From Citrobacter sp. R56 (GTDB lineage: Bacteria; Pseudomonadota; Gammaproteobacteria; Enterobacterales; Enterobacteriaceae): DNA of 64,000 nucleotides. Numbering within the stretch: position 1 is the stretch's first letter; every line of letters begins with the position of its first letter. Below the pieces are notes generated by a model. It searched no databases, had not been told where the DNA came from, and saw only the letters and a program-made list of their open reading frames with translations. Location of the stretch: contig NZ_CP069159.1 in assembly GCF_016811995.1 (NCBI RefSeq), positions 744,001-808,000 of the forward strand, written 5' to 3'. The position numbers and the translations under genes were made by a program. Positions 27,442-42,425 of the stretch are shown in pieces.

Positions 27442-28536
27442 ATGGCTCAACAGACTCCTTTGTACGAACAACACACGTTATGTGGCGCCCGGATGGTCGA
27501 TTTCCATGGCTGGATGATGCCGCTGCATTACGGTTCCCAGCTCGATGAGCATCATGCTGTGCGCACCGATGCCGGTATGTTTGATGTTTCGCATATGACG
27601 ATTGTCGATCTGCGAGGCAGCCGCACCCGGGAGTTTTTGCGTTATCTGCTGGCAAATGACGTGGCAAAGCTAACGAAGAGCGGGAAAGCCCTCTACTCCG
27701 GTATGCTTAATGCCTCGGGCGGCGTGATAGATGACCTTATCGTCTACTACTTCACTGAAGATTTCTTCCGCCTCGTTGTTAACTCCGCCACCCGCGAAAA
27801 AGACCTCTCCTGGATTTCCCAACACGCTGAACCTTATGCCATCGACATTACCGTCCGTGACGATCTGTCGCTGATCGCCGTACAGGGACCAAACGGGCAG
27901 GCGAAAGCCGCCGCGTTGTTTACCGAAGAACAGCGTCGCGCAGTCGACGGGATGAAACCGTTCTTTGGCGTCCAGGCGGGCGATCTCTTCATTGCGACAA
28001 CCGGTTATACCGGTGAAGCGGGCTATGAAATCGCCATGCCAAATGAAAAGGCGGCAGATTTCTGGCGTGCGCTGGTGGAAGCTGGCGTGAAGCCGTGTGG
28101 TTTGGGCGCGCGCGATACGTTGCGTCTGGAAGCTGGCATGAACCTGTACAGCCAGGAGATGGACGAAAGCATTTCTCCATTAGCCGCCAACATGGGCTGG
28201 ACCATTGCCTGGGAACCGACTGACCGTGATTTCATCGGTCGCGAAGCGCTGGAAACGCAGCGTGAAAAAGGGCACGAGCAGTTGGTCGGTCTGATCATGA
28301 CGGAAAAAGGCGTGTTGCGTAATGAGTTGCCGGTTCGTTTTATCGATGCACAGGGCAACACGCAGGAAGGCATTATCACCAGCGGCACGTTCTCTCCGAC
28401 GCTGGGCTACAGCATTGCGCTGGCGCGAGTGCCAGCGGGCATTGGTGAAACGGCGATTGTGCAGATCCGTAACCGCGAGATGCCGGTAAAAGTAACGAAA
28501 CCTGTTTTTGTGCGTAACGGCAAAGCCGTCGCGTGA
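27442..28536 (+). CDS. gcvT: Aminomethyltransferase (glycine cleavage T protein)
   Basis: Transfers the methylene group from aminomethyl-lipoyl GcvH to tetrahydrofolate, releasing ammonia. The 364 residues match E. coli GcvT. Landmarks are [14 protein letters not shown] near residue 17, [13 protein letters not shown] near 50, [14 protein letters not shown] near 190 and [17 protein letters not shown] near 220 (folate site). It is first in gcvTHP, with 25 bases to gcvH. Confidence 0.97.
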   Translation: MAQQTPLYEQHTLCGARMVDFHGWMMPLHYGSQLDEHHAVRTDAGMFDVSHMTIVDLRGSRTREFLRYLLANDVAKLTKSGKALYSGMLNASGGVIDDLIVYYFTEDFFRLVVNSATREKDLSWISQHAEPYAIDITVRDDLSLIAVQGPNGQAKAAALFTEEQRRAVDGMKPFFGVQAGDLFIATTGYTGEAGYEIAMPNEKAADFWRALVEAGVKPCGLGARDTLRLEAGMNLYSQEMDESISPLAANMGWTIAWEPTDRDFIGREALETQREKGHEQLVGLIMTEKGVLRNELPVRFIDAQGNTQEGIITSGTFSPTLGYSIALARVPAGIGETAIVQIRNREMPVKVTKPVFVRNGKAVA

Positions 28537-28561
28537 TTCATCCTTTTTTGGAGATTGATTG

Positions 28562-28951
28562 ATGAGCAACGTACCTGCAGAACTGAAATACAGCAAAGAA
28601 CACGAATGGCTGCGTAAAGAAGCGGACGGTACTTACACCGTGGGCATTACCGAGCACGCTCAGGAACTGTTGGGCGACATGGTGTTTGTCGATCTGCCAG
28701 ACGTCGGCAGCACCGTTAGCGCAGGCGATGATTGCGCGGTCGCTGAGTCCGTCAAAGCGGCATCAGATATTTATGCACCGGTGGGAGGCGAGATCGTGGC
28801 CGTTAACGACGCGCTCAGCGACTCTCCGGAGCTTATCAACAGCGAACCGTATGCGGGTGGCTGGATTTTCAAAATCAAAGCCAACGACGCGAGCGAAATC
28901 GACGCGCTGCTGGATGCCACTGCATACGAAGCCCTGTTAGAAGACGAGTAA
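28562..28951 (+). CDS. gcvH: Glycine cleavage H protein (lipoyl carrier)
   Basis: The mobile lipoyl carrier that shuttles the aminomethyl group from GcvP to GcvT. It is 129 residues from ATG 28562; an adjacent ATG at 28559 would add one methionine. The lipoylated lysine is Lys65 in the conserved [10 protein letters not shown]. An acidic C-terminus (LLEDE) is typical. A BIME separates it from gcvP. Confidence 0.97.
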   Translation: MSNVPAELKYSKEHEWLRKEADGTYTVGITEHAQELLGDMVFVDLPDVGSTVSAGDDCAVAESVKAASDIYAPVGGEIVAVNDALSDSPELINSEPYAGGWIFKIKANDASEIDALLDATAYEALLEDE

Positions 28952-28954
28952 TGT

Positions 28955-29027
28955 TGTGCCGGATGGCACTGCGTTTATCCGGCCTACAGGTCACCGTAGG
29001 CCCGGTAAGCGTTAGCGTCACCGGGCA
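28955..29027. repeat. BIME between gcvH and gcvP
   Basis: REP 1 (GCCGGATGGCACTGCG...ATCCGGCCTAC, 28958-28987) and an oppositely oriented REP 2 (GTAGGCCCGGTAAGC...CACCGGGC, 28996-29026). It sits inside the operon and may set the lower gcvP dose or stabilise upstream mRNA. Confidence 0.82.
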
Positions 29028-29078
29028 ATTGAGTTAGAGACAATCACGATTCACTGCACGTTTCAGGAACCATCGCCC

Positions 29079-31952
29079 ATGACACAGACGTTAAGCCAGC
29101 TTGAAAACAGCGGCGCTTTCATTGAACGCCACATCGGACCGGACGCTGAGCAACAGCAAGAAATGCTGAATGCCGTTGGCGCCGAGTCGTTAAACGCGCT
29201 GATCGGCCAGATTGTGCCGAAAGATATTCAGCTTGCGACCCCGCCGCAGGTGGGTGAAGCTGCGACCGAGTATGCTGCGCTGGCAGAACTCAAAGCTATC
29301 GCCAGCCGCAATAAGCGCTTCACGTCTTACATCGGCATGGGCTACACCGCCGTGCAATTGCCGCCGGTTATCCTGCGCAATATGTTAGAGAATCCAGGTT
29401 GGTACACCGCGTATACGCCATACCAGCCGGAAGTCTCCCAGGGTCGTCTGGAATCACTGCTGAATTTCCAGCAGGTAACTCTGGATCTGACCGGCCTGGA
29501 TATGGCCTCTGCGTCTCTGCTCGACGAAGCGACTGCGGCGGCCGAAGCGATGGCAATGGCAAAACGCGTGAGCAAGCTGAAAAACGCTAACCGTTTCTTC
29601 GTCGCCTCCGACGTGCATCCTCAAACGCTGGACGTAGTTCGCACCCGTGCGGAAACCTTCGGTTTTGACGTGATCGTCGACGACGCCGCAAAAGTGGTTG
29701 ATCACCAGGATGTGTTTGGCGTGCTGTTACAGCAGGTGGGCACGACCGGGGAAGTTCACGACTACAGCGCGCTGATTACCGAGCTGAAGTCGCGCAAAAT
29801 TGTGGTCAGCGTTGCCGCCGATTTTATGGCGCTGGTTCTGCTGACTGCGCCAGGCAAACAAGGCGCAGATATCGTTTTCGGTTCAGCACAACGCTTTGGC
29901 GTGCCAATGGGCTACGGCGGCCCGCATGCGGCATTCTTTGCCGCGAAAGATGAATTCAAACGCTCTATGCCAGGCCGTATTATCGGCGTATCAAAAGATG
30001 CGGCGGGCAATACCGCCCTGCGTATGGCGATGCAGACTCGCGAGCAGCATATTCGTCGCGAGAAAGCGAACTCCAATATCTGTACCTCTCAGGTGCTGCT
30101 GGCCAACATCGCCAGTCTGTATGCGGTTTATCATGGTCCGGTAGGGCTGAAACGTATTGCAAATCGCATTCATCGCCTGACCGATATTCTGGCAACCGGC
30201 CTGCAACAAAAAGGGATGAAGCTGCGTCATGCGCACTACTTTGACACCCTGTGCGTTGAAGTGGCTGATAAAGCTGCGGTGCTGGCGCGCGCGGAAGCGG
30301 CAGAAATCAATCTGCGTAGCGATATCCACAATGCGGTCGGCATCACGCTGGATGAAACGACCACCCGTGAAAATGTGCTGGCGTTGTTCTCCGTACTGCT
30401 TGGCGAAAACCATGGTCTGAATATCGACACGCTGGACAAAGACGTCGCGTATGACAGCCGTTCTATTCAGGACAGCATGCTGCGTGATGACGAGATCCTG
30501 GCGCATCCGGTGTTTAACCGCTATCACAGCGAAACCGAGATGATGCGTTACATGCACTCTCTGGAACGCAAAGATCTGGCGCTGAATCAGGCGATGATCC
30601 CGCTGGGCTCCTGCACCATGAAGCTGAACGCCGCTGCCGAGATGATCCCGATTACCTGGCCGGAATTTGCTGAACTGCATCCTTTCTGCCCGGCGGATCA
30701 GGCGGAAGGGTATCACCAGATGATCAGCCAGCTTTCTGACTGGCTGGTTAAACTGACCGGTTACGACGCCGTGTGCATGCAGCCAAACTCAGGTGCGCAG
30801 GGTGAATATGCGGGTCTGTTGGCGATTCGTCATTACCACGAGAGCCGCAACGAAGGGCATCGCGACATCTGCCTGATCCCGGCGTCTGCCCACGGTACAA
30901 ACCCGGCGTCCGCGCAAATGGCGGGGATGCAGGTCGTCGTCGTCGCGTGCGACAAACAGGGCAACATCGATCTGGCGGATCTGCGTGAGAAAGCGGAACA
31001 GCACGGCGACAGCCTCTCCTGCATCATGGTGACGTACCCGTCCACTCACGGTGTGTATGAAGAGACGATCCGTGAAGTGTGCGAAATCGTTCACCAGTTT
31101 GGCGGCCAGGTTTACCTTGACGGTGCAAACATGAACGCGCAGGTCGGTATCACTACGCCTGGCTTTATCGGCGCAGATGTATCGCACCTCAACCTGCATA
31201 AAACCTTCTGCATTCCGCACGGCGGTGGCGGCCCAGGTATGGGTCCAATCGGGGTGAAATCACATCTGGCGCCGTTTGTGCCAGGCCATAGCGTGGTGCA
31301 AATCGAAGGCATGCTGACCCGTCAGGGCGCGGTTTCCGCTGCTCCGTTCGGTAGCGCATCTATTCTGCCGATTAGCTGGATGTACATCCGCATGATGGGC
31401 GCAGAAGGTCTGAAAAAAGCAAGCCAGGTGGCTATTCTCAATGCTAACTACATTGCCAGCCGTCTGAAAGATGCATATCCGGTGCTGTACACGGGTCGTG
31501 ATGGCCGCGTGGCGCACGAATGCATTCTCGATATTCGCCCGCTGAAAGAAGAGACGGGCATCAGTGAACTGGATATCGCCAAACGCCTGATCGACTACGG
31601 TTTCCATGCGCCGACCATGTCCTTCCCAGTTGCGGGTACGCTGATGGTGGAACCGACGGAATCCGAAAGCAAGGTTGAACTGGATCGCTTTATCAATGCG
31701 ATGCTGGCGATTCGGGCTGAAATTGATCGCGTGAAAGCGGGCGAGTGGCCACTGGAAGATAACCCTCTGGTTAACGCGCCGCACACCCAGAATGAGCTGG
31801 TGGCGGAGTGGAATCATGGGTACACCCGTGAAATCGCCGTGTTCCCTGCGGGCGTAGAGAACAAATACTGGCCGACGGTAAAACGTCTCGACGATGTTTA
31901 CGGCGACCGTAATTTGTTCTGCTCTTGCGTACCGATGAGCGAATATCAGTAA
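29079..31952 (+). CDS. gcvP: Glycine dehydrogenase, decarboxylating (P protein)
   Basis: The PLP-dependent decarboxylase of the glycine cleavage system, passing the aminomethyl group to lipoyl-GcvH. At 957 residues it is the fused full-length form with two homologous halves. The C-terminal half contains the PLP lysine in [18 protein letters not shown] near residue 710. The N-terminal half holds the degenerate counterpart. A GcvH-contacting glycine-rich segment precedes the lysine. A strong terminator ends the operon 22 bases after the stop. Confidence 0.98.
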   Translation: MTQTLSQLENSGAFIERHIGPDAEQQQEMLNAVGAESLNALIGQIVPKDIQLATPPQVGEAATEYAALAELKAIASRNKRFTSYIGMGYTAVQLPPVILRNMLENPGWYTAYTPYQPEVSQGRLESLLNFQQVTLDLTGLDMASASLLDEATAAAEAMAMAKRVSKLKNANRFFVASDVHPQTLDVVRTRAETFGFDVIVDDAAKVVDHQDVFGVLLQQVGTTGEVHDYSALITELKSRKIVVSVAADFMALVLLTAPGKQGADIVFGSAQRFGVPMGYGGPHAAFFAAKDEFKRSMPGRIIGVSKDAAGNTALRMAMQTREQHIRREKANSNICTSQVLLANIASLYAVYHGPVGLKRIANRIHRLTDILATGLQQKGMKLRHAHYFDTLCVEVADKAAVLARAEAAEINLRSDIHNAVGITLDETTTRENVLALFSVLLGENHGLNIDTLDKDVAYDSRSIQDSMLRDDEILAHPVFNRYHSETEMMRYMHSLERKDLALNQAMIPLGSCTMKLNAAAEMIPITWPEFAELHPFCPADQAEGYHQMISQLSDWLVKLTGYDAVCMQPNSGAQGEYAGLLAIRHYHESRNEGHRDICLIPASAHGTNPASAQMAGMQVVVVACDKQGNIDLADLREKAEQHGDSLSCIMVTYPSTHGVYEETIREVCEIVHQFGGQVYLDGANMNAQVGITTPGFIGADVSHLNLHKTFCIPHGGGGPGMGPIGVKSHLAPFVPGHSVVQIEGMLTRQGAVSAAPFGSASILPISWMYIRMMGAEGLKKASQVAILNANYIASRLKDAYPVLYTGRDGRVAHECILDIRPLKEETGISELDIAKRLIDYGFHAPTMSFPVAGTLMVEPTESESKVELDRFINAMLAIRAEIDRVKAGEWPLEDNPLVNAPHTQNELVAEWNHGYTREIAVFPAGVENKYWPTVKRLDDVYGDRNLFCSCVPMSEYQ

Positions 31953-31974
31953 TTTTCCGCTTCAATTATCTTTT

Positions 31975-32000
31975 AAAGGCGCTTCGGCGCCTTTATTTTT
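31975..32000 (+). terminator. Rho-independent terminator of gcvTHP
   Basis: AAAGGCGC, TTCG tetraloop, GCGCCTTT, then ATTTTT. A stable UUCG-type hairpin. Confidence 0.93.
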
Positions 32001-32012
32001 GGGGGTAAGGGT

Positions 32013-32756
32013 ATGGCAATCGCACTGGTAACAGGCGGTAGTCGGGGGATCGGACGCGCAACCGCACTGCAACTGGCGACAGAGGGGTACACCGTCGCCG
32101 TTAACTTTCATCACAATATTCGCGCGGCAACGGAAGTGGTTAACACGATTGTCGCTGCGGGCGGTAAGGCATTCGCCCTGCGCGCTGACATTAGCGATGA
32201 AAGCCAGGTGATGGCGATGTTTGAATCTCTCGATCGTACCGGCGAACCGTTGACTGCGCTGGTGAATAACGCCGGGATTTTATTTGAACAAAGCACGGTA
32301 GAAAACCTGACCGCCGAACGGATTAATCGCGTGCTGGCCACTAACGTGACCGGTTATTTCCTCTGTTGCCGGGAGGCCGTGAAGCGAATGTCGCTTAAGC
32401 ATGGCGGCAAGGGCGGGGCGATTGTGAATGTCTCCTCGGCGGCAGCACGGCTTGGCGCACCTTTCGAGTATGTCGATTACGCTGCGTCGAAAGGAGCGGT
32501 AGATACACTCACCACCGGGCTGGCGCTGGAGGTGGCGGCGCAGGGAATACGCGTGAACTGCGTGCGTCCTGGCCTTATCTATACCGACATGCATGCTTCC
32601 GGCGGTGAGCCTGGGCGAGTTGATCGCGTTAAGTCTACGTTACCCATGCAACGTGGCGGGCAACCGAAAGAGGTTGCTCAGGCGATTGTCTGGCTTTTGA
32701 GTGAGAAAGCGTCGTATGTGACGGGCAGTTTTCTTGAGCTGGCGGGTGGAAAATAG
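32013..32756 (+). CDS. ygfF: Short-chain dehydrogenase/reductase YgfF
   Basis: A 247-residue classical SDR with the cofactor motif TGGSRGIGRATAL near residue 7, NNAG near 86 and the catalytic Ser...YxxxK set (VNVSSAAARL, then VDYAASKGAVDTL with Tyr and Lys near 150-154). The C-terminal TGSFLELAGG is standard. E. coli YgfF resembles glucose 1-dehydrogenases, but its physiological substrate is not known. It starts 12 bases after the gcvP terminator and is convergent with bglA. Confidence 0.9.
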   Translation: MAIALVTGGSRGIGRATALQLATEGYTVAVNFHHNIRAATEVVNTIVAAGGKAFALRADISDESQVMAMFESLDRTGEPLTALVNNAGILFEQSTVENLTAERINRVLATNVTGYFLCCREAVKRMSLKHGGKGGAIVNVSSAAARLGAPFEYVDYAASKGAVDTLTTGLALEVAAQGIRVNCVRPGLIYTDMHASGGEPGRVDRVKSTLPMQRGGQPKEVAQAIVWLLSEKASYVTGSFLELAGGK

Positions 32757-32764
32757 GACGTTAA

Positions 32765-32797
32765 TTGCCGGAGGATGCGTTTTCGCCCTCCGGCAAA
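32765..32797. terminator. Shared hairpin between convergent ygfF and bglA
   Basis: A perfect ten-base inverted repeat, TTGCCGGAGG and CCTCCGGCAA, with a 13-base loop, and an A/T run on one flank (AAAAA on plus). It lies between the convergent stops and could end either transcript. Confidence 0.6.
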
Positions 32798-32800
32798 AAA

Positions 32801-34240
<1,440 letters not shown>

Positions 34241-34355
34241 TCAATCTCAAATTAATGATCTTCTGATTTTGAGTCTAACAAAGGGAAATGAAATGTCACG
34301 ATATAACAAAATAGCCGTGATGTGACTTGTTACATCGAAAAAACAAATTGTTTTT

Positions 34356-35448
<1,093 letters not shown>

Positions 35449-35607
35449 TTATCAAGAACAACTGTTAGTTGAAAAATTTAATTTAATTGCATGATTTATA
35501 ACGATTATTTTAAATCGAAAATTTATTTGAGCTAACAGATGTTCACTGGAACCATTCTCAGTTACGCTAGAGAGGCAATCACGAACGTGAACGTTTCTCC
35601 GGAGTAG

Positions 35608-36270
<663 letters not shown>

Positions 36271-36278
36271 GCCGTTGT

Positions 36279-36356
36279 TGCCGGATAGCGCTTGCGCTTA
36301 TCCGGCCTACAAAATTTCATCGTAGGTCGGACAAGGCGTAAGCCGCTATCCGGCAT
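36279..36356. repeat. BIME between convergent yqfA and ygfZ
   Basis: REP 1 (TTGCCGGATAGCGC...GCTTATCCGGCCTAC, 36279-36310) and reverse REP 2 (GTAGGTCGGACAAGG...CGCTATCCGGCA, 36322-36355) with an 11-base spacer. It lies between two convergent stops. Confidence 0.85.
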
Positions 36357-36363
36357 TAATGTC

Positions 36364-37344
36364 TTACTCTTCCAGCGAATACGGCAGCGGTTCGATGTGC
36401 AATGTGTTGGCATCGTCGCGGACGCGAAATACGCTGTCGGCTTCCATGTCGTTATTCATCACAACCTGTACCCGCAACCGGCCATCGTCTAACTGTACTG
36501 CGGCGAGAACCGTACCGGTACGACGCCAGTTTTCACCCATCTGCAGTTCAAGATCTTCGCCCGCTTCCGGCACCCGACTGGCAATACCCACCAGAGACCA
36601 CAGCGCCCGTTTGTTCGCGCCACGGAATTTCGCACGAGCAACCATCTCCTGACCGGTATAGCAGCCTTTCTTAAAGCTAATTCCACCCAGCGCCTGAAGG
36701 TTGGTTGCCTGGGGAATAAACTGTCCGCTATTTACCGTGTCAATGACCGGGATACCAGCTTCAATATCCAGAGCAAGCCACTGCTGGCTGTTGTTGAGAG
36801 CGGCTTCGCCACGTAATTTTTCGGTCAGCGTTTCTGCCGTGGCGACATCGGTCACCAGCAGGAAGCGCTCCGCCGGATGTTCAAACCACAGCAACGTAGA
36901 AGCCCCTTTCGTCACCACCGGGTTTTCGGCGTCCGGCAGTTCACTAAAGAGAGGTGCCAGCGCTGCGCGTGCCTGAAAACCAGCGACACCAAGCAGAACG
37001 CGTTCATCATCAGGCGCAATGACGACTTTAGAGAACACGGCGTACTTTTTCAGTTCAGTCAGTTGGGCATCGCGCAGACTGCGGCGCTCAATCCAGGCAA
37101 ATCCGTCGCCATCACGGAACAAACGAAGATTGCTCCACATCTTTCCTTTGGCATCGCAATGGGCGGCCAGGACATGGTGATGCTCTGTCAGTTGACTTAC
37201 GTCGGCAGTGACCTGCCCCTGGATATATTTTTCGCAGTCTGCACCGGTAATGGTGGCCAGCGCCCAGTCATCTAATGTGATCAACGTCAGAGGCAAACGC
37301 GCCGACGCTGAAGGCTGACGAGGAGGAAAAGGTGTAAAAGCCAT
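36364..37344 (-). CDS. ygfZ: Folate-dependent Fe-S cluster maintenance protein YgfZ
   Basis: A 326-residue GcvT-related protein that uses folate to support assembly or repair of certain Fe-S enzymes such as MiaB. The diagnostic motif [17 protein letters not shown] near residue 226 contains the essential cysteine. The N-terminal half resembles the GcvT folate domain ([18 protein letters not shown]). It is divergent from sdhE across 256 bases that contain no further gene. Its role fits with the Fe-S-rich enzymes of the purine island. Confidence 0.95.
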   Translation of the reverse strand: MAFTPFPPRQPSASARLPLTLITLDDWALATITGADCEKYIQGQVTADVSQLTEHHHVLAAHCDAKGKMWSNLRLFRDGDGFAWIERRSLRDAQLTELKKYAVFSKVVIAPDDERVLLGVAGFQARAALAPLFSELPDAENPVVTKGASTLLWFEHPAERFLLVTDVATAETLTEKLRGEAALNNSQQWLALDIEAGIPVIDTVNSGQFIPQATNLQALGGISFKKGCYTGQEMVARAKFRGANKRALWSLVGIASRVPEAGEDLELQMGENWRRTGTVLAAVQLDDGRLRVQVVMNNDMEADSVFRVRDDANTLHIEPLPYSLEE

Positions 37345-37522
37345 AATAATGTCCTGATTTGCTTAACGCCGTAATAATGACTAATGGTAAAAGAGCTATT
37401 GCCCATTGCAAGCGCTTTAGACATTCCATTTGTGCCCTTTCGTCTGCTTTGCGAAGTGCCATGCAAAATGGATGAAGCATTTGACTCAATGTCTTTATAT
37501 TTAGCGATCGTGCTTCCGATGA

Positions 37523-38254
<732 letters not shown>

Positions 38255-38261
<7 letters not shown>

Positions 38262-38292
38262 CGAACGGGCGGAATGCCTGATTCGTCAGTGC
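38255..38292. terminator. Bidirectional hairpin between ygfX and fldB
   Basis: A perfect 11-base inverted repeat, GCACTGACGAA and TTCGTCAGTGC, with a 16-base loop, spanning the ygfX stop. It lies between convergent genes. There is no strong T-tract, so function as terminator is likely but not certain. Confidence 0.5.
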
Positions 38293-38328
38293 TAAGCGTC
38301 AGAAAGCGATCTTTTAATGGCGATGGTC

Positions 38329-38850
38329 TCAGGAATAGTGTTCAGCCATCTCACTGAGAATTTGCTCGCACCAGACCTGAATGCGCTCGTCGCTAAGATC
38401 GTACTGATTGGTTTCATCCAGCGCCAGGCCGACAAACAGTTGCCCATCGGCAATCACCGGTTTAGGGCTGGTGAACTCATATCCTTCCGTTGGCCAGTAG
38501 CCGACAAATTTCACCCCTTTGGTGGCGAGTTTGTCATGCAGCATGCCAAGCGCATCCAGGAACCATTCACCGTATCCCAACTGGTCGCCCATACCGTAAA
38601 GCGCGACGATTTTGCCTTCCAGATTGAGAGAGTCCAGTTGTTCCCAGACGGCTTCCCAGTCCTCCTGAATTTCACCGAAATCCCAGGTAGGGATACCTAA
38701 AATGAGCACATCGTACTGCTCCATTAAGGTGGGGGCGTCATCCTTGAGGTTGTGCAATGTCACCAGCTCGGGACCCAGAATATCGCGGATTTTTTCTGCC
38801 GCCATTTCGGTGTAACACGTGCTGGAACCGTAAAAAAGACCCATGTTCAT
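38329..38850 (-). CDS. fldB: Flavodoxin 2
   Basis: A 173-residue FMN electron carrier induced by SoxRS in E. coli. The start [15 protein letters not shown] at 38850 contains the phosphate-binding loop GSSTCYTE at residues 7-14. [14 protein letters not shown] near 57 provides the FMN-stacking Trp and [12 protein letters not shown] near 93 the FMN-stacking Tyr. The upstream frame is open 19 codons but unconserved. It is divergent from xerD. Confidence 0.95.
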   Translation of the reverse strand: MNMGLFYGSSTCYTEMAAEKIRDILGPELVTLHNLKDDAPTLMEQYDVLILGIPTWDFGEIQEDWEAVWEQLDSLNLEGKIVALYGMGDQLGYGEWFLDALGMLHDKLATKGVKFVGYWPTEGYEFTSPKPVIADGQLFVGLALDETNQYDLSDERIQVWCEQILSEMAEHYS

Positions 38851-38962
38851 TACGTAACATCTCGATTCTGCTGTAGCGTTGCCGGTAGTGTACCAGAATC
38901 GCTGCATTCACGGCACAATGAGGCATAATGCATCAAAAATGAGAACGGAATAAGGGGCGAAA

Positions 38963-39859
38963 GTGGAACAGGATCTGGCACGCATCGAGCAGTTTCTTGA
39001 TGCCCTGTGGCTGGAGCGAAATCTGGCGGAAAATACGTTAAGCGCGTATCGTCGCGACCTGTCGATGGTGGTCGAATGGTTGCATCATCGTGGGGTATCG
39101 CTGGCGACGGTGCAAAGCGACGATCTGCAAGCCTTACTGGCGGAACGGATGGATGGCGGCTACAAAGCCACCAGTTCTGCGCGTTTGCTAAGCGCCATGC
39201 GACGTTTTTTTCAGCATCTTTATCGTGAAAAATTTCGTGAAGACGATCCGAGCGCACAGCTTGCGTCACCTAAACTTCCGCAGCGTTTGCCAAAAGATCT
39301 CAGTGAAGCGCAGGTAGAGCGTTTGCTGCAAGCGCCGCTGATTGAACAACCGCTGGAGCTACGCGACAAAGCCATGCTGGAAGTGCTTTACGCAACGGGG
39401 CTACGTGTCTCTGAACTGGTGGGGCTAACGATGAGCGACATCAGCCTGCGCCAGGGGGTTGTGCGGGTCATCGGTAAGGGAAACAAAGAGCGGCTGGTTC
39501 CACTGGGCGAAGAGGCGGTGTACTGGCTGGAAACGTATCTCGAACACGGCCGTCCCTGGTTGTTGAACGGTGTGTCGATTGATGTGTTGTTTCCCAGCCA
39601 GCGTGCGCAGCAGATGACGCGTCAGACGTTCTGGCACCGAATTAAACACTATGCCGTGCTGGCGGGGATCGACAGCGAGAAATTGTCGCCACACGTTTTG
39701 CGTCACGCCTTTGCCACGCATTTGCTCAATCATGGCGCGGACTTACGCGTTGTGCAGATGTTGCTCGGGCATAGCGATCTCTCGACGACGCAAATCTATA
39801 CTCATGTCGCGACCGAGCGCTTGCGTCAACTTCATCAACAGCATCACCCAAGGGCGTGA
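38963..39859 (+). CDS. xerD: Site-specific tyrosine recombinase XerD
   Basis: With XerC it resolves chromosome dimers at dif, activated by FtsK. The 298 residues start at GTG 38963. The N-terminal SAM-like core-binding domain covers residues 1-95. The catalytic domain shows Arg in ATGLRVSELVGL near 148, HVLRHAFATHLL near 244 and the His/Tyr pair in LLGHSDLSTTQIYTH near 270-279. It heads xerD-dsbC-recJ-prfB-lysS, the standard enteric order. Confidence 0.97.
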   Translation: MEQDLARIEQFLDALWLERNLAENTLSAYRRDLSMVVEWLHHRGVSLATVQSDDLQALLAERMDGGYKATSSARLLSAMRRFFQHLYREKFREDDPSAQLASPKLPQRLPKDLSEAQVERLLQAPLIEQPLELRDKAMLEVLYATGLRVSELVGLTMSDISLRQGVVRVIGKGNKERLVPLGEEAVYWLETYLEHGRPWLLNGVSIDVLFPSQRAQQMTRQTFWHRIKHYAVLAGIDSEKLSPHVLRHAFATHLLNHGADLRVVQMLLGHSDLSTTQIYTHVATERLRQLHQQHHPRA

Positions 39860-39882
39860 ATGCTGACAGTAAAGGATAGGTT

Positions 39883-40596
39883 ATGAAAAAAAGTATTGTG
39901 ATGTTCACCCTGCTGGCGACAGCGTTTACGGGTATGGCCCACGCCGACGACGCAGCGATTCGCCAGTCGCTGGCCAAACTGGGTGTACAGAGCACGGAGA
40001 TTCAGTCGGCGCCGGTTGCCGGAATGAAAACGGTGATGACCAATAGCGGCGTGCTGTACGTTACCGAAGACGGTAAACACATCATCCAGGGGCCAATGTA
40101 TGACGTCAGCGGCGCCCATCCGGTAAACGTCACCAATAAATTGCTGATGAATCACCTGAACGCGCTGGAAAAAGAGATGATCGTCTATAAAGCGGCGCAG
40201 GAAAAACACGTCATTACCGTTTTCACCGACATCACCTGCGGCTACTGTCACAAGCTGCATGAAGAGATGAAAGACTATAACGCGCTGGGGATCACTGTGC
40301 GTTATCTGGCCTTCCCGCGCCAGGGGCTGGCAAGCCAGGCCGAGCAAGATATGAAGTCCATCTGGTGTGCAAAAGACAAAAATAAAGCCTTTGACGATGC
40401 GATGGCGGGCAAGAGCGTTACCGCCGCCAGTTGCGATGTGAATATCGCTGACCATTATGCGCTGGGCGTGCAGTTTGGCGTCAGCGGTACGCCGGCAATC
40501 GTGTTAAGCAACGGCTATGTCGTTCCCGGATATCAAGGCCCGAAAGAGATGAAAGCGTTTCTTGACGAGCACCAGAAACAAACCAGCGGTAAATAA
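39883..40596 (+). CDS. dsbC: Periplasmic disulfide isomerase DsbC
   Basis: A homodimeric periplasmic isomerase that reshuffles wrong disulfides and is kept reduced by DsbD. A 20-residue signal peptide (MKKSIVMFTLLATAFTGMAH with A next) precedes the dimerisation domain. The thioredoxin domain holds the CGYC active site in TDITCGYCHKLHEE near residue 118, and a conserved cis-proline in GVSGTPAIV. Its 237 residues are one longer than E. coli. recJ starts five bases after its stop. Confidence 0.97.
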   Translation: MKKSIVMFTLLATAFTGMAHADDAAIRQSLAKLGVQSTEIQSAPVAGMKTVMTNSGVLYVTEDGKHIIQGPMYDVSGAHPVNVTNKLLMNHLNALEKEMIVYKAAQEKHVITVFTDITCGYCHKLHEEMKDYNALGITVRYLAFPRQGLASQAEQDMKSIWCAKDKNKAFDDAMAGKSVTAASCDVNIADHYALGVQFGVSGTPAIVLSNGYVVPGYQGPKEMKAFLDEHQKQTSGK

Positions 40597-40601
40597 TTCG
40601 C

Positions 40602-42335
40602 GTGAAACAACAGATACAACTGCGTCGGCGTGAAGCCGATGAGACGGCGGACCTTCCCGGCGATTTGCCGCCTTTGCTGCGACGTTTGTACGCCAGTCGG
40701 GGAGTGCGCTGCGCGCAGGATCTTGAGCGTAGCGTTAAAGGCATGCTGCCGTGGCAGCAACTGAGCGGCGTCGAAAAGGCCGTTGAGATCCTCTATAACG
40801 CATTTCGTGAGGGAACCCGCATTATCGTTGTGGGCGACTTCGATGCGGACGGAGCGACCAGCACCGCGCTCAGCGTGCTCGGAATGCGCGCGCTGGGCTG
40901 CGACAACATCAGCTATCTGGTGCCTAATCGCTTTGAAGATGGTTATGGTTTAAGTCCAGAAGTGGTGGATCAGGCGCATGCCCGTGGCGCGCAATTGATC
41001 GTAACTGTCGATAACGGCATCTCCTCCCATGCGGGCGTGGAACATGCGAAAGCGCTGGGGATCCCTGTCGTCGTCACCGATCACCACCTGCCGGGCGACA
41101 CACTGCCCGCCGCAGAGGCCATCATCAATCCGAATTTGCGTGACTGTACCTTTCCGTCTAAGTCACTGGCGGGCGTCGGCGTTGCGTTTTATTTGATGCT
41201 GGCGCTGCGGACGTTCCTGCGTGATAAAGGGTGGTTTGACGAGCGCGGCATTGCGCCGCCGAATCTGGCGGATCTGCTGGATCTGGTCGCGTTAGGAACG
41301 GTGGCGGACGTGGTGCCGCTTGATGTGAATAATCGCATCCTGACCTGGCAAGGATTGAGCCGTATTCGGGCAGGCAAGTGCCGTCCGGGTATTAAAGCGC
41401 TGCTGGAGATCTCAAATCGCGATCCGCAAAAACTGGCGGCCAGCGACCTGGGTTTTGCCCTGGGGCCGCGACTCAATGCGGCAGGCCGACTGGATGATAT
41501 GTCCGTTGGCGTGGCGTTGTTGCTGTGCGACAACATTGGTGAAGCGCGCGTACTGGCTAACGAGCTCGATGCGCTGAATCAGACCCGCAAAGAAATAGAA
41601 CAGGGCATGCAGGCTGAAGCGCTGACGCTGTGTGAAAAGCTGGAACGCAGCGGTGAAACGCTTCCCGGCGGTCTGGCGATGTACCATCCCGAGTGGCATC
41701 AGGGGGTTGTTGGGATTCTGGCTTCTCGCATTAAAGAGCGTTTTCACCGCCCGGTGATTGCGTTTGCTCCTGCGGGCGACGGCACCCTGAAAGGGTCCGG
41801 TCGTTCGATTCAGGGACTGCATATGCGTGATGCGCTGGAGCGTTTAGATACGCTCTATCCGGGCATGATGCTGAAGTTTGGCGGCCATGCGATGGCGGCA
41901 GGATTATCCCTTGAGGAATCTCAGTTTGAACGCTTCCAGCAACGTTTTGGCGAGCTGGTCACCGAGTGGCTGGATCCGGCGCTCTTGCAGGGTGAAGTGG
42001 TCTCCGACGGTCCACTGAGCGTGGATGAGATGACGATGGAAGTGGCGCAACTGTTGCGTGATGCCGGACCGTGGGGACAAATGTTCCCCGAACCGCTGTT
42101 TGACGGACGTTTTCGTCTGTTGCAGCAACGGCTGGTGGGGGAGCGCCATCTGAAGGTGATGGTCGAACCCGTCGGCGGCGGTCCATTGCTTGACGGTATC
42201 GCGTTTAACGTCGACACGACGTGCTGGCCGGACAACGGCGTGCGCGAAGTGGAACTGGCCTACAAGCTGGATATTAACGAGTTCCGCGGCAATCGCAGTT
42301 TACAGATTATCATCGATAACATCTGGCCGATTTAG
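40602..42335 (+). CDS. recJ: Single-strand DNA-specific 5'-3' exonuclease RecJ
   Basis: A processive 5'-3' exonuclease for RecF-pathway recombination, mismatch repair and base excision repair. The 577 residues start at GTG 40602. DHH-family metal motifs are VVGDFDADGATST near residue 77, VTVDNGISS near 134, VVTDHHLPGD near 156 (DHH) and FGGHAMAAGLSL near 427 (DHHA1). The weak GTG start and minimal spacing from dsbC fit its low expression. Confidence 0.97.
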   Translation: MKQQIQLRRREADETADLPGDLPPLLRRLYASRGVRCAQDLERSVKGMLPWQQLSGVEKAVEILYNAFREGTRIIVVGDFDADGATSTALSVLGMRALGCDNISYLVPNRFEDGYGLSPEVVDQAHARGAQLIVTVDNGISSHAGVEHAKALGIPVVVTDHHLPGDTLPAAEAIINPNLRDCTFPSKSLAGVGVAFYLMLALRTFLRDKGWFDERGIAPPNLADLLDLVALGTVADVVPLDVNNRILTWQGLSRIRAGKCRPGIKALLEISNRDPQKLAASDLGFALGPRLNAAGRLDDMSVGVALLLCDNIGEARVLANELDALNQTRKEIEQGMQAEALTLCEKLERSGETLPGGLAMYHPEWHQGVVGILASRIKERFHRPVIAFAPAGDGTLKGSGRSIQGLHMRDALERLDTLYPGMMLKFGGHAMAAGLSLEESQFERFQQRFGELVTEWLDPALLQGEVVSDGPLSVDEMTMEVAQLLRDAGPWGQMFPEPLFDGRFRLLQQRLVGERHLKVMVEPVGGGPLLDGIAFNVDTTCWPDNGVREVELAYKLDINEFRGNRSLQIIIDNIWPI

Positions 42336-42425
42336 CATCACTTTCACTGTAATTAAAGGGCGAAATCCGCTACTATTCCGCCCTTATAACCGCATTTTGA
42401 CTCGTCCAATAAAAGAAATCAGACC

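Noticed and set aside
29991-30716. A 241-codon minus-strand frame inside gcvP.
   Set aside because: It lies wholly within a conserved long gene and has no coding signature.
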